Origin: Streptomyces bikiniensis
GTDB taxonomy: Bacteria; Actinomycetota; Actinomycetes; Streptomycetales; Streptomycetaceae
Direction: 5' to 3'
Length of the DNA stretch: 64,000 nt
Assembly (NCBI GenBank): GCA_000716465.1
Contig: JNWL01000013.1
Coordinates: forward strand, 124,001 to 188,000
Both the position numbers and the translations under genes were made by a program. The notes under the pieces were generated by a model. The model made no database searches, had not been told where the DNA came from, and worked only from the letters and a program-made list of their open reading frames with translations. Position 1 is the stretch's first letter; each line of letters begins with the position of its first letter. Positions 43,825-52,130 of this stretch are shown piece by piece.

Positions 43825-46152
43825 TCAGTTCACCGTAGCCGTGGCGCCCGCGCTGGCGGAGAGGACGACGGTGGTACGGGTGCACGGGCGGCCGTGGACA
43901 GTGGCGTGCTCGGCGGGGGCGGTGTGGCCGTTGACGGTGATGGTGGGGTGGGTGCCGTCGAAGTGCGGCTGCCATTTGTAGGCGCGGGTGGCGGAGTGGT
44001 TGGTGGCGGTGCTGGAGGTGTGGCCGTCGTGGCGGACGGTGATGCTGTCGGGGCCGAGGGGGATGTGGGCTGCTTGCAGCCAGTCGATGCCAGCGGGCAG
44101 GTGGGAGTGAGTGGCAAATGCGTTGCCCGGGGCGTCGGGGGTGATGCCGAGGAGACCTTCGATCGTCTGGTGGATAAGGGTGTAGGAGACCTCGGGGTAC
44201 TCGCCGTTGGTGCCTTGGCGGGGTACGGGGTGGTCGTCGTTTCGGGCGTCGTAGATGCGCTGCATCCACTGCCAGGCGCGGTCGTTGTGGCCGTGGGGGA
44301 AGAACGTGTCGGGAAGGTAGGTGAGGGCCTCGATGTTGTGTGGGCGGGTGTTGGGGTCGCCAACCTGCTGGTGGATGAAGTTGAGGTAGTCGGTGGTGCG
44401 CTGGCCTGGGGCGGTGATGTCCTTCATGGGCATGAACCAGCTGTTCTCGCGGCCCCAGCCGGTGAGCGCCTGGCCGCTGGTGGAGTAGGCGCGGATCATG
44501 TCGTGGCCGTGGCCGCTACCGGCCCAGGTGGTGTTGAAATAGTCCTTCAGGTCGCGGGCCTCCTGGGCGGCGTGGTCAGCGAGGGTGGTGTCGCCGCGGG
44601 CCTGGGCGAGGACTGAGACGGCGAGGTGGGCCTGGTACTGGGAGGCGATTGCGTCCCCGGCCTCTGCAAGTGGCTGGCCGCCTTCGTCGTAGCTGGCGAC
44701 GCCGCGAAAGATGTCCTGGCCTGGGGCGCGGGCGATGGTGACGCGGTCGTTCTTCGCGGTCCCGTGGGAGCGGAGGAAATCGTCGGTGGTGTGGCGGTAG
44801 AACGCCCACAGGGTCTCGTCGGTGATCCAGGTCCGGTCGCCGGTCCATCGGTAGGCGTGGGCGGCTCTTTCGACGAGTTCGAAGGGTGCGGGCAGTTCGC
44901 GTACGAAGGAGTCGGTGCCGCGGTAGTCGATGGCGTGCGCGGTGGTGGTGTCGAAGTTCATCGACCACACCGGGTACCAGCCGCGCTCAGAGGTGGCGGA
45001 GCGTGCGAAGGACCGCAGCATGGTGAGGGTTTCGGTGTGCAGGCCGAGGAGGAGTGCGCCGGGGACCTGGTGGGCGAAGTCGCGCATGTAGTAGGCGCTG
45101 CGGTGGGCATAGCCGGCCCAGAAGCTGGGTCGGTAGGTCGCGGTGGAGGTGCCGGTGGGGTGGTTTTCGTCGGCGTTGACCGGGCCTGGTGTGCCGGCGA
45201 GGTGGACCCAGCTGTTGGCCTTGGTTTTCGCCCAGGCGAACATGGCGGCGGCTGTGGGGTTGGAGGAGGTCACCACGGGGTCGGCGGGCGCGGCGGGCGA
45301 CAGCATCGCGTCGTCGGCGTTGACCCAGGCGTGGGCGTTGGTAAGGGCGACGGTGAGTCGGTCACCGGCCGCGACGGCAACGGCGGGGGTGGTGGAGCGT
45401 GTGTAGCGGGCGCGTCCTGGCAGCGGTGTGCTGGCGGGTGCGGTGTTGTCGGTGGAGGCTTGCAGGGTGCCGCCGTCGTTGCCTGCGGCGGTCCAGATCG
45501 AGGCCATGACCCGGCACGGGCCGGTTGCGGTCATGGTCTGGGAGACCTGCGTTCCGGGTGTGGCGTCGAGGTAGGCGTGGCGGGTGCCGGTGTGGGGGTT
45601 GTTGGTGCCGATGCCGGCGTGTGCGGTGAAGGTCCAGCCGTGCGTGCCCTCCTCGAAGCCGGGGTTCGTCATGAGGAGGGGAGCAAACGGGAGGGCGTTG
45701 ATCGCGATGTCGTCGATGTTGGTCCAGCCGTCGCCGGACTGGACCGCGATGGTAAGCCGGTCACCGGCGTTTACCGTGATCGCGGGCAGGGTGTGTCGGG
45801 TGTAAGGCTGCGCGCTGCTGAGAGGGAACGTCTCGATCAGGATGTCGTTGCGGCTGAGGCTGAAGGTCGCGCCGCCTGCGCCGGTGGCGATCCACGCTGA
45901 GGCTTCGTAGGTTCCTGGCGCGGCGGCGGTGACCGTCTGGGTGAGGGCTCTACCCGGCCCCGCGTCGAGGTAGGCATGGTGGATGCCGCTGTGCGGGTTG
46001 TTGGTGGCCACGCCCGCGCCGGTGGTGAACGTCCAGCCGAGCGTTCCGTCTTCGAATCCGGGATTGGCCAGGTCCAAGGGCGGCGGTCCCGTGGGGGCGG
46101 GCTCGGTGGGAGCAAAAGTGGTGGGGGCTGTGTTGCGCACCGCTTCGGTCAT
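43825..46152 (-). CDS. Cargo: six-hairpin glycoside hydrolase with duplicated jelly-roll modules
   Basis: 775 residues from the ATG at 46152, with AGGA 8 bases upstream. Residues ~25-150 and ~155-290 are two copies of a carbohydrate-binding-like beta-sandwich; each starts NPGFE-G---GWTF, continues NNPH-G--HAYLDA and ends with a GDRLT-A strand pattern. Residues ~310-775 are an (alpha/alpha)6 barrel: GYAHRSAYYMRDFAHQVPGA, RGWYPVWSMNFD, RGTDSFVRELPAPFELV, GRENSWFMPMKDI, HNIEALTYLPDTFFPHG and NGEYPEVSYTLIHQTIEGLLG. This is a glucosidase/rhamnosidase-like clan. There is no signal peptide. The substrate is unknown. Confidence 0.75.
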   Translation of the reverse strand: MTEAVRNTAPTTFAPTEPAPTGPPPLDLANPGFEDGTLGWTFTTGAGVATNNPHSGIHHAYLDAGPGRALTQTVTAAAPGTYEASAWIATGAGGATFSLSRNDILIETFPLSSAQPYTRHTLPAITVNAGDRLTIAVQSGDGWTNIDDIAINALPFAPLLMTNPGFEEGTHGWTFTAHAGIGTNNPHTGTRHAYLDATPGTQVSQTMTATGPCRVMASIWTAAGNDGGTLQASTDNTAPASTPLPGRARYTRSTTPAVAVAAGDRLTVALTNAHAWVNADDAMLSPAAPADPVVTSSNPTAAAMFAWAKTKANSWVHLAGTPGPVNADENHPTGTSTATYRPSFWAGYAHRSAYYMRDFAHQVPGALLLGLHTETLTMLRSFARSATSERGWYPVWSMNFDTTTAHAIDYRGTDSFVRELPAPFELVERAAHAYRWTGDRTWITDETLWAFYRHTTDDFLRSHGTAKNDRVTIARAPGQDIFRGVASYDEGGQPLAEAGDAIASQYQAHLAVSVLAQARGDTTLADHAAQEARDLKDYFNTTWAGSGHGHDMIRAYSTSGQALTGWGRENSWFMPMKDITAPGQRTTDYLNFIHQQVGDPNTRPHNIEALTYLPDTFFPHGHNDRAWQWMQRIYDARNDDHPVPRQGTNGEYPEVSYTLIHQTIEGLLGITPDAPGNAFATHSHLPAGIDWLQAAHIPLGPDSITVRHDGHTSSTATNHSATRAYKWQPHFDGTHPTITVNGHTAPAEHATVHGRPCTRTTVVLSASAGATATVN

Positions 46153-46290
46153 GGAGATTCCTGTTCGCTGGGGCAGGAGGCGCCGGCCCGGGCATACCCC
46201 GGAGGGTGCGGTGGCCATGAGGGCGGTCGCGGGCGCGGCACCGAACGCGCTGACAGGCGCAGGGTGCAGCGCCCGCGTGGGCCGGGTCAG

Positions 46291-47463
46291 TCAGTTGTGG
46301 CCGCGGTGGACACAGAGCAGCTGGTCTTTGCGGTCGGAGGGGGCGTGCTTGTCGCGGTAGGCGATCAGCGCCGGGTCGGAGGCCGTCTGGTGACTGGGGA
46401 ACTTCTGGTCCGGGGACCAGGTGCTCCCGTCGAAGGTCAGCCAGTACATGTTGGTGTCGGTGTGGGCGCCGCGGTGCGCGCAGTACAGCTTGTCCTGGAA
46501 GACTTCCAGTGCAGCGCCGGTGGAGGTGCGGTGCTTGCCGCTGCTGGTGACGATCTCCTCGTCCTTGGTCCACGACGACCCATCGAACCGGGTCCACCAC
46601 AAGGTGGTGTTGGTGTCGGCGCCCTGGTGAACGCAGTACAGGCGGTCCCTGTAGACCGCCAGGCCCGGCTCCGAGGCGGTGGCCTGCCAGTCTGGGAACT
46701 TGTGGTCATCAGACCACGAGCTGCCGTCGAAGGTCATCCACCACAGCTGCGGGTCGCCTGCGCCGCGGTGCACGCAGTACAGCCGGTCCCGGTAAACCGC
46801 CAGCGCTGGCCCGGTGCGCGAGAAGCCGGGCATTTTGGTGTCGGAGCTCCACGAGCTGCCGTCGAACACGGTGTACCACAGCTGGTCGTCGCCTGCGCCG
46901 CGGTGCACGCAGTACAGCTTGTCCTGGAACACCGCGAGCGCTGGTCCTCCGGCGCTGTGGTGCCCAGGGAATCTGTTGTCCTCGCCCCAGCCCTTGTCCG
47001 GGTCGTAGACCGCCCACCACAGCGAGTCGTCGTTCGCGCCGCGGTGCACCGCGTACAGCTTCCCGTGGTACTCCGCCAGCGCCGGCGCGTCCCAGCTCTC
47101 GTGGCCGGGGAACGCCTGGTCCTTGTTCCAGTGCCACGCGCTTTTGTCGGAGTCCCACGCATAAGTGGTCCACCACAGCTTGACGTCCTGGACCGGCGCG
47201 TCCTCGCGCGTGGGGATCAGCATCGCCGGTGACACCCACGGCGAGCTCAGCTTCACCCCGTTGTCCCCCGCCACCGCCTCGATCCACTTGGTCTGCGCCA
47301 TGACGGCGACCTCGACGACCTCCTTGATCCCCTCAGGCAGAAACGGCTTGAGGACTTCACCGAGGAGTTCGCGGCCCTTGATGTAGTACTTCACCGCCTC
47401 GTGGTCGAGATGGAGGTCGAACCCCCACCAATGCGTCTCAACCCACACCTTGCCGTTACTCAC
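46291..47463 (-). CDS. Cargo: six-bladed beta-propeller lectin-like protein
   Basis: 390 residues from the GTG at 47463, with AGGAG 8 bases upstream; the longer frame to 47676 is non-coding in character. Residues 1-90 are a helical N-domain (WWGFDLHLDHEAVKYYIKG ... WVSPAMLIPTRED). Blades start near residues 126, 173, 218, 265, 316 and 363, each ~47 residues with PALAVYRDRLYCVHRGA, xxLWWxTFDGSSW and an acidic-Lys-Phe-Pro loop. The sixth blade lacks its outer strands at the C-terminus, and residues 94-122 (VKLWWTTYAW ... AFPGHES) supply them, a velcro closure of the ring. No signal peptide. Sugar-binding propellers have this look. Confidence 0.75.
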   Translation of the reverse strand: MSNGKVWVETHWWGFDLHLDHEAVKYYIKGRELLGEVLKPFLPEGIKEVVEVAVMAQTKWIEAVAGDNGVKLSSPWVSPAMLIPTREDAPVQDVKLWWTTYAWDSDKSAWHWNKDQAFPGHESWDAPALAEYHGKLYAVHRGANDDSLWWAVYDPDKGWGEDNRFPGHHSAGGPALAVFQDKLYCVHRGAGDDQLWYTVFDGSSWSSDTKMPGFSRTGPALAVYRDRLYCVHRGAGDPQLWWMTFDGSSWSDDHKFPDWQATASEPGLAVYRDRLYCVHQGADTNTTLWWTRFDGSSWTKDEEIVTSSGKHRTSTGAALEVFQDKLYCAHRGAHTDTNMYWLTFDGSTWSPDQKFPSHQTASDPALIAYRDKHAPSDRKDQLLCVHRGHN

Positions 47464-47871
47464 CCGCGAACTCCTCACACTCGCAGAAACCGCCGAATGC
47501 CGACCATTTAGTCGGCTGTTTGATCCTTGCCCGCTGGTCACGGCCTGCCCAGGGACGATCACCCGGTTGCAGCGCCCGAACGGCGGGCGCACGAATGCGT
47601 ATACGGGGGCGCATACGTACGGGTCCCGAGCGCCCCAGCTTGAGGCGCACCCGACGCAGTGGAGTCGATCGCGCATGCATTGGCCTGCGCTGACCTCGCC
47701 GGGGGCACGGTTGGCGCCCTATCGACTGCCCAGGACGCTCCTGTGTGGGTCTGCCGCTGACGGTCGGCTGCCTCGGTTACTCGGTGCCGGTCTCGTCTTC
47801 GTCCAGCTCCGGCGAGTCGACGCGGTGAAGCTGTAACGTCCGACGCGGGACCGTCCACGACACTGGGTTGG
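47464..47871. other. 408-base non-coding stretch in the transposon
   Basis: Between the lectin-like gene and the transposase stop. It contains a short imperfect palindrome, CGTATACGGGGGCGCATACG (about 47597-47616), and no open frame of convincing codon bias. It may be the scar of an earlier cargo acquisition, or hold the promoter of the cargo genes near 47464-47560. No tRNA or further inverted repeat copy is visible. Confidence 0.35.
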
Positions 47872-50800
47872 TCAGGCCGCCCGGCCGTAGCTGTCCGACG
47901 CGGGCGTCGCCTCACCGCGCAGCGGGCTGAAGTCGACGTCCAGGTGCGGGTCGTACGCCTCGGGCTGGATGCCGAGTTCGTGGGTGGAGTACTCGCCGAA
48001 GCGGCGGATGTGCTCGGTCAGGTACGGCGAGATGTGGGCCAGGTCCTCGGGGTCGACGACGTAGCCCTCCTCCTGGAGCTGGCGCACGATCTCGGCGATG
48101 TCCAGGGCGTTGTGAAAGATCACCGCGTTCGTGAGCAGGGCGTTGAATTTCGCGGTCTTCTCCTGCTCGACGGGGTCGTTGTCGGTGATGACGCCGCCGT
48201 TGCCGAAGCCGATCCACTGGGAGAAGCCGTTGAACGCCTCGACCTTGTTCGTGGCGGCGGTCACCCGTCGGCGCAGCGGAGCGTCCGAGAGGTAGCGCAG
48301 GAGCTGGATGGTGCGGATGACGCGGCCGACCTCGCGGAAGGCGGTGTAGGTGGCGTTCTTGCGTGAGCCGGCGCGCAGGCGCCGCAGCAGCAGCGTGGAG
48401 GAGATGGCGCCCTCGCGTACGGAGACAGCCACGCGCATCAGGTGCCGGAACTGGGATTCGATCAGGTCGAAGTCGATGACGTTGCGGCCCGGCTCTCCGA
48501 ACAGGGCGTCGATGTGCACGTACTCGGTCCGCTTCGTGGGCCGGTAGAAGGTCAGGTCCTTCCAGTTCCTGATCCTGGGCATCAGGTCGAAGCCCAGCAG
48601 GTGGGCGAGCGCGAAGACCGGGAACGACTGGCCCTGCGTATCCGCGTGCACCGTGGTCGGCTTCACCTCGGAGGTGTTCTTCAGCAGGCCCTCGATGATG
48701 TAGACGGCCTCCCACACCCCGCACGGGATGAAGTGCGTGAACAACGCGATGTAAGTGTCCGAGATGTGGTGGTAGGCGATGCCGCCCGGCTTGCCGTACC
48801 GCACGGACGTCTCGGACAGCAGGTTGTTGAGGTAGGTGTCCATGTGGGTGCCGTCCGCGGCGACCGCGGAGCCGTCGCCCCACGCCTGGGAGATGTCCAG
48901 GCGGGCGTGCGCGTTGACCAGGTCGGCGATCGCCTCGTTCAGCGTCGGGATGGAGAAGTGCCGGTTCGCGGCCAGCGACAGCTCGTGCCCGCTCACGCCG
49001 GGAATGTGGCGGGCGGCCTCGTAGGGGCCCATGTTCGTGCCCTTCACGAACGTGGTGATCACGTACCGGCCGAAGGGGTCCTTCAGCTTCGGCTCGTTGC
49101 CGGAGGCCGGGCCGAAGCGGCGCCACCACTCCACCCAGTACGCCGTGCGGGAGATGATCCCGAGCAGGGAGCGCTCCGGCATCCGGGCCTTGATCTCCTG
49201 CTCCAGGGCCTTCGCCGAGGCCCGCTGGCCCTCGGAGCGGTGGGCCTTGAGGGAGGGGATGCCGGTCTCCGGATCGATGACCAGGCCCTCGTTGTCCGGG
49301 TACCCGGCATCCGCCGCAGCGGCAGCCGCGGTGAGCTTGTCCTCCAGCTGCCGCCGGAACGTCACCGCGTCGTACGGCGTCGTGTCGCCGGGCTCGGCGA
49401 GACCGACCTCCGCCAGGTAGTCGCCCAGCTTTGCCTCGACGGCCTCCCACGGCAGAAGCTGCTCGCTCCAGTCGGCGTACTCCTCGGAGTCGGCCACCGC
49501 GACGTCACCGATCCGCAGCTCCTCGGCGAGTGCGGCGAACACCATCGCCTCGAAGTGCTTGCGCACGAAGGCACCCGGCCGGTTCTTGTCCCGTACGGCC
49601 TTCTGCCAGTTCAGCGTGGCGAACGAGATGTCGACCGGGCGGCCGTCCTCGTGCCGCTCGGGGATGTAGTCGCGCAGGTTCTTGTGGCGGCGGGCGTGCG
49701 CGAGCGCGTCCAGGACGCGGTTGTCCTCGGAGGTTGCCCGCAGTTCCAGGCGGCTGGTCAGGTCGTACATGGTGGAGCGGTCCTTGAGCAGGTGCCCGTA
49801 CAGCAGCACCTCCCAGTAGTTGCCGTGATGGGCGGCCACCTTCTCGATCTGCTCGTACTGCCCCTCGAACCCGCCGAAGTCGTCCACCGCCGCAGCCGGT
49901 GCTCCCAGGGCGCCGGCCTGTACGCGCAGGGCCTTCGCCATCGTGTGCAGCGCGGGTGCGAGCCCCTCGCCGAGCCGGTCCGCGACGGTGTCAGGCCCGG
50001 CATCCTGACCGAGCTCCCCGACCACCGTCAGGATCTCGGCAGTCAGCGCGGCCGCCTTCTCCCGCGCGGCCTGCACGGGACTGTCGGAGTCGATGTGCTG
50101 GAGCACCGTACGGTAGTTCCCGATCAACGCCTCGACGATGGCCTGCTGCTGATCCCGGATCTGCTCCAGCTCCGCCTTGGCCCGCTTGACCTGCAACGCG
50201 ATCCGCTTGCAGAACATCGTGGTCAGGTCGTCCCGGGCCCGCATCCGTGCCTTGTGGACCAGGCACACCAGCAGCGCGAGCCGCTTCACCAGGTTGTAGT
50301 CCCGCAGCCCCGGCGCATCTGCGGCATCCGCCTCACCGGCGAAATCCGTGATCTTCCCCGAGGTGACGCCAGCCAGCCACAGCCCGGTCTCGCCCAGCTC
50401 GTCCACCCACCCCAGATGCTCGGCCTGGGCACGGAAGTGCGACCACGTCGGGGCCTTCGCCGACTGCTTCAGCCGGTTGTACTTCGTGGTGCCCGAGGGG
50501 TCCTTCTCCGACAGCAACGCAAGCAGCCGCTCGCGGTGGGCCTCGCTGAGCTGGTCGTAGACGCCCATGCAGATTGAGGCGTTCACCTCGGTGCGGACCT
50601 TCGCCGCGAGCGCGTCCAGCGTGGTGAAGCCCGGCAGCTCCAGCCCGGCCTCGACGACCTTCTCCAACGCGATGTTGATCAGATCGGCCGGCCGGTTCTT
50701 CGACACCGCCTCGCTCCGCATCACCGCCTCGGCGATCTTCCGGGCCCTCGCCTTGTCGTACGACAGGCCCGTCCGCTGGCGTACGGCGGTTCGCTGCCGT

Positions 50801-51084
50801 TCCGCCGTACGGTTCGCGGCCTTCGGCACCGTGCCCTCCTGCAGGTCCACAGCGCGGCGGACGAAGTCGACCACTGTCTCCGGGATCTCATCCAGCTTCG
50901 GGAAGCACCCCATGCGCTGGTACGACTTCAGAGCGAGCAACTGGGCCAAGAGGTGCTCGTCGCAGTCGGTGCGGGCGGCGGCCCACTCGACCTCGTCCCG
51001 GCTCGGCGCGAAGAACAGATGCAGCTCATGCGCGGTGATCAGCCGCTTGAACCGCGGATACGCGGTCCGCTCGATCGAGGTCAC
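47872..51084 (-). CDS. tnpA: Tn3-family transposase
   Basis: 1,070 residues from GTG at 51084. The N-terminal half (DUF4158-like, from MTSIERTAYPRFKRL to ARKIAEAVMRSEA) binds the inverted repeats. The C-terminal DDE domain has the first Asp in QAWGDGSAVAADGTH, the second in TTVHADTQGQSFPVFALAHLLGFDLMPRIRNW and the Glu in NKVEAFNGFSQW. IGFGNGGVITDNDPVEQEKTAKFNALLTNAVIFHNALD is the family's most conserved stretch. The length is complete and the motifs intact, so it should be active. Confidence 0.95.
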   Translation of the reverse strand: MTSIERTAYPRFKRLITAHELHLFFAPSRDEVEWAAARTDCDEHLLAQLLALKSYQRMGCFPKLDEIPETVVDFVRRAVDLQEGTVPKAANRTAERQRTAVRQRTGLSYDKARARKIAEAVMRSEAVSKNRPADLINIALEKVVEAGLELPGFTTLDALAAKVRTEVNASICMGVYDQLSEAHRERLLALLSEKDPSGTTKYNRLKQSAKAPTWSHFRAQAEHLGWVDELGETGLWLAGVTSGKITDFAGEADAADAPGLRDYNLVKRLALLVCLVHKARMRARDDLTTMFCKRIALQVKRAKAELEQIRDQQQAIVEALIGNYRTVLQHIDSDSPVQAAREKAAALTAEILTVVGELGQDAGPDTVADRLGEGLAPALHTMAKALRVQAGALGAPAAAVDDFGGFEGQYEQIEKVAAHHGNYWEVLLYGHLLKDRSTMYDLTSRLELRATSEDNRVLDALAHARRHKNLRDYIPERHEDGRPVDISFATLNWQKAVRDKNRPGAFVRKHFEAMVFAALAEELRIGDVAVADSEEYADWSEQLLPWEAVEAKLGDYLAEVGLAEPGDTTPYDAVTFRRQLEDKLTAAAAAADAGYPDNEGLVIDPETGIPSLKAHRSEGQRASAKALEQEIKARMPERSLLGIISRTAYWVEWWRRFGPASGNEPKLKDPFGRYVITTFVKGTNMGPYEAARHIPGVSGHELSLAANRHFSIPTLNEAIADLVNAHARLDISQAWGDGSAVAADGTHMDTYLNNLLSETSVRYGKPGGIAYHHISDTYIALFTHFIPCGVWEAVYIIEGLLKNTSEVKPTTVHADTQGQSFPVFALAHLLGFDLMPRIRNWKDLTFYRPTKRTEYVHIDALFGEPGRNVIDFDLIESQFRHLMRVAVSVREGAISSTLLLRRLRAGSRKNATYTAFREVGRVIRTIQLLRYLSDAPLRRRVTAATNKVEAFNGFSQWIGFGNGGVITDNDPVEQEKTAKFNALLTNAVIFHNALDIAEIVRQLQEEGYVVDPEDLAHISPYLTEHIRRFGEYSTHELGIQPEAYDPHLDVDFSPLRGEATPASDSYGRAA

Positions 51085-51168
51085 AGCCCACCCCGCCCCA
51101 GACGAAACCCAACATCACCACCAACGACACTGAGCCGAACGAGTGACGGGACAGGGCACTCAACAACT

Positions 51169-51214
51169 CAAGATCATCCCGTGGCGGGTTTCTGGCGTAT
51201 CTGGGTCATGCCCC
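51169..51214. repeat. Tn3 terminal inverted repeat, right (46 bp)
   Basis: Reverse complement of the left repeat (42568-42613) over 46 bases; ends in GGGTCATGCCCC on the plus strand. Confidence 0.95.
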
Positions 51215-51219
51215 ATCTG
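51215..51219. repeat. Target site duplication, right copy (ATCTG)
   Basis: Matches 42563-42567 and lies directly outside the right inverted repeat. Confidence 0.93.
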
Positions 51220-51392
51220 GGTGTCGTCGGTGACGCGGCCGTTGCCCGGCAGGTCCAGCTCCCGCCACGGGCCGTACCAGCTGATGATGCGCGGCACGTC
51301 GATGAACTCCGTGGGGAGTCCCAGCGCGTCGCCGAGCGCGAGTCCGATCAGGGATCCGGTCGCGGCCCGCTTGGCGGCGGTGCGTGCGTGGT

Positions 51393-52130
51393 TCACGAGG
51401 AGCGTCCTTCCGGTCGCAGGAGGGGCGGGTGGAGGGCCGTGGCCCCGCCCGCCCGGTAGAGGGCGGCCGGTTTCCCCCGTCCGCCGGTGAGGCGCGGCGG
51501 CCCCTCCACGGCCCGGACGAAGCCGGGCGTGGCGAGGACCTTGCGCCGGAAGTTGGGGCGGTCGAGCTCGACGCCCCAGACCGTCTCGTAGACCTGCCGC
51601 AGCTCGCCGAGGGTGAACTCGGGCGGGCAGAAGGCCGTGGCGAGGCAGGTGTACTCGAGTTTGGCGCCGACCCGTTCGTGGGCGTCGGCGAGGATCCGGT
51701 CGTGGTCGAAGGCGAGCGGCGCGTGCGTCCCGTACGGGATCCACCGCGCCTGGGCCGCGTCCCCGCCGCCGCGCGGCTCGGGCGGGTCGGGGACGAGCGC
51801 GGTGAAGGCGACGGAGACGACCCGCATCCTCGGGTCGCGGTCCGGCTCGGTGTAGGTGCGGAGCTGTTCGAGGTGGAGTCCGGCGACGGTGGTCCCGGAG
51901 AGGCCGGTCTCCTCGGCGAGTTCGCGGCGGGCGGCGGTCTCGGCGGACTCGCGGGGCAGCACGAAGCCGCCGGGCAGGGCCCAGGACCCGGCGTACGGCT
52001 CCCGGGCGCGTTCGACGAGCAGGACGCGGAGGCTTTCCTCGCGGATCGTGAGGACGGCGAGGTCGACGGTGACGGCGAACGGCTCGAAGGCGTGCGGGTC
52101 GTAGCCCTCGGGGGCCCGGTGGGCGGTCAT
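51393..52130 (-). CDS. nrtR: NUDIX-domain transcriptional regulator (NrtR family)
   Basis: 245 residues from the ATG at 52130, overlapping the nadR stop by 4 bases. A complete NUDIX box is present: G55, E61 and RELAEETGL at 69-77 in the order G-x5-E-x7-REUxEExGU. The C-terminal ~90 residues (FTLGELRQVYETVWGVELDRPNFRRKVLATPGFV) are the winged-helix DNA-binding domain that defines NrtR-type repressors, which sense ADP-ribose and control NAD genes. Downstream of nadR and pnuC, this is its classical setting. A plain ADP-ribose or sugar-nucleotide hydrolase is the alternative. Confidence 0.87.
   Translation of the reverse strand: MTAHRAPEGYDPHAFEPFAVTVDLAVLTIREESLRVLLVERAREPYAGSWALPGGFVLPRESAETAARRELAEETGLSGTTVAGLHLEQLRTYTEPDRDPRMRVVSVAFTALVPDPPEPRGGGDAAQARWIPYGTHAPLAFDHDRILADAHERVGAKLEYTCLATAFCPPEFTLGELRQVYETVWGVELDRPNFRRKVLATPGFVRAVEGPPRLTGGRGKPAALYRAGGATALHPPLLRPEGRSS

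Larger units (their letters stand above)
42568..51214. mobile_element. Complete Tn3-family transposon with glycosidase and lectin-like cargo
   Basis: 8,647 bp bounded by 46-bp perfect terminal inverted repeats that begin GGGGCATGACCC and flanked by ATCTG duplications. Content from left to right is a serine recombinase, a res-like repeat field, a glycosidase gene, a lectin-like propeller gene, a 408-base non-coding stretch and a 1,070-residue transposase. All genes read leftward. The cargo region uses visibly more A/T at third codon positions than the host genes. The ends and the duplication are intact, and both recombination genes are full length, so the element should still be mobile. Confidence 0.95.
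51160..51396 (-). pseudogene. ADP-ribosylglycohydrolase, 5' fragment (split by Tn3-family element)
   Basis: The GTG start at 51396 overlaps the nrtR stop by 4 bases. The real protein runs GSLIGLALGDALGLPTEF to VTDDTQM, then passes into the transposon's inverted repeat and ends after 17 foreign residues, giving a 78-residue product. GxxxGDALGLPTE and TDDTQM are the N-terminal active-site blocks of the DraG/ADP-ribosylhydrolase family. The other half is at 41722-42567. The truncated peptide cannot hold both metal sites. Confidence 0.92.

Noticed and set aside
42568..51214. Integrative element or prophage
   Set aside because: Inverted ends, a 5-bp duplication and a Tn3 transposase identify a transposon; there is no integrase, attachment site or phage structural gene.
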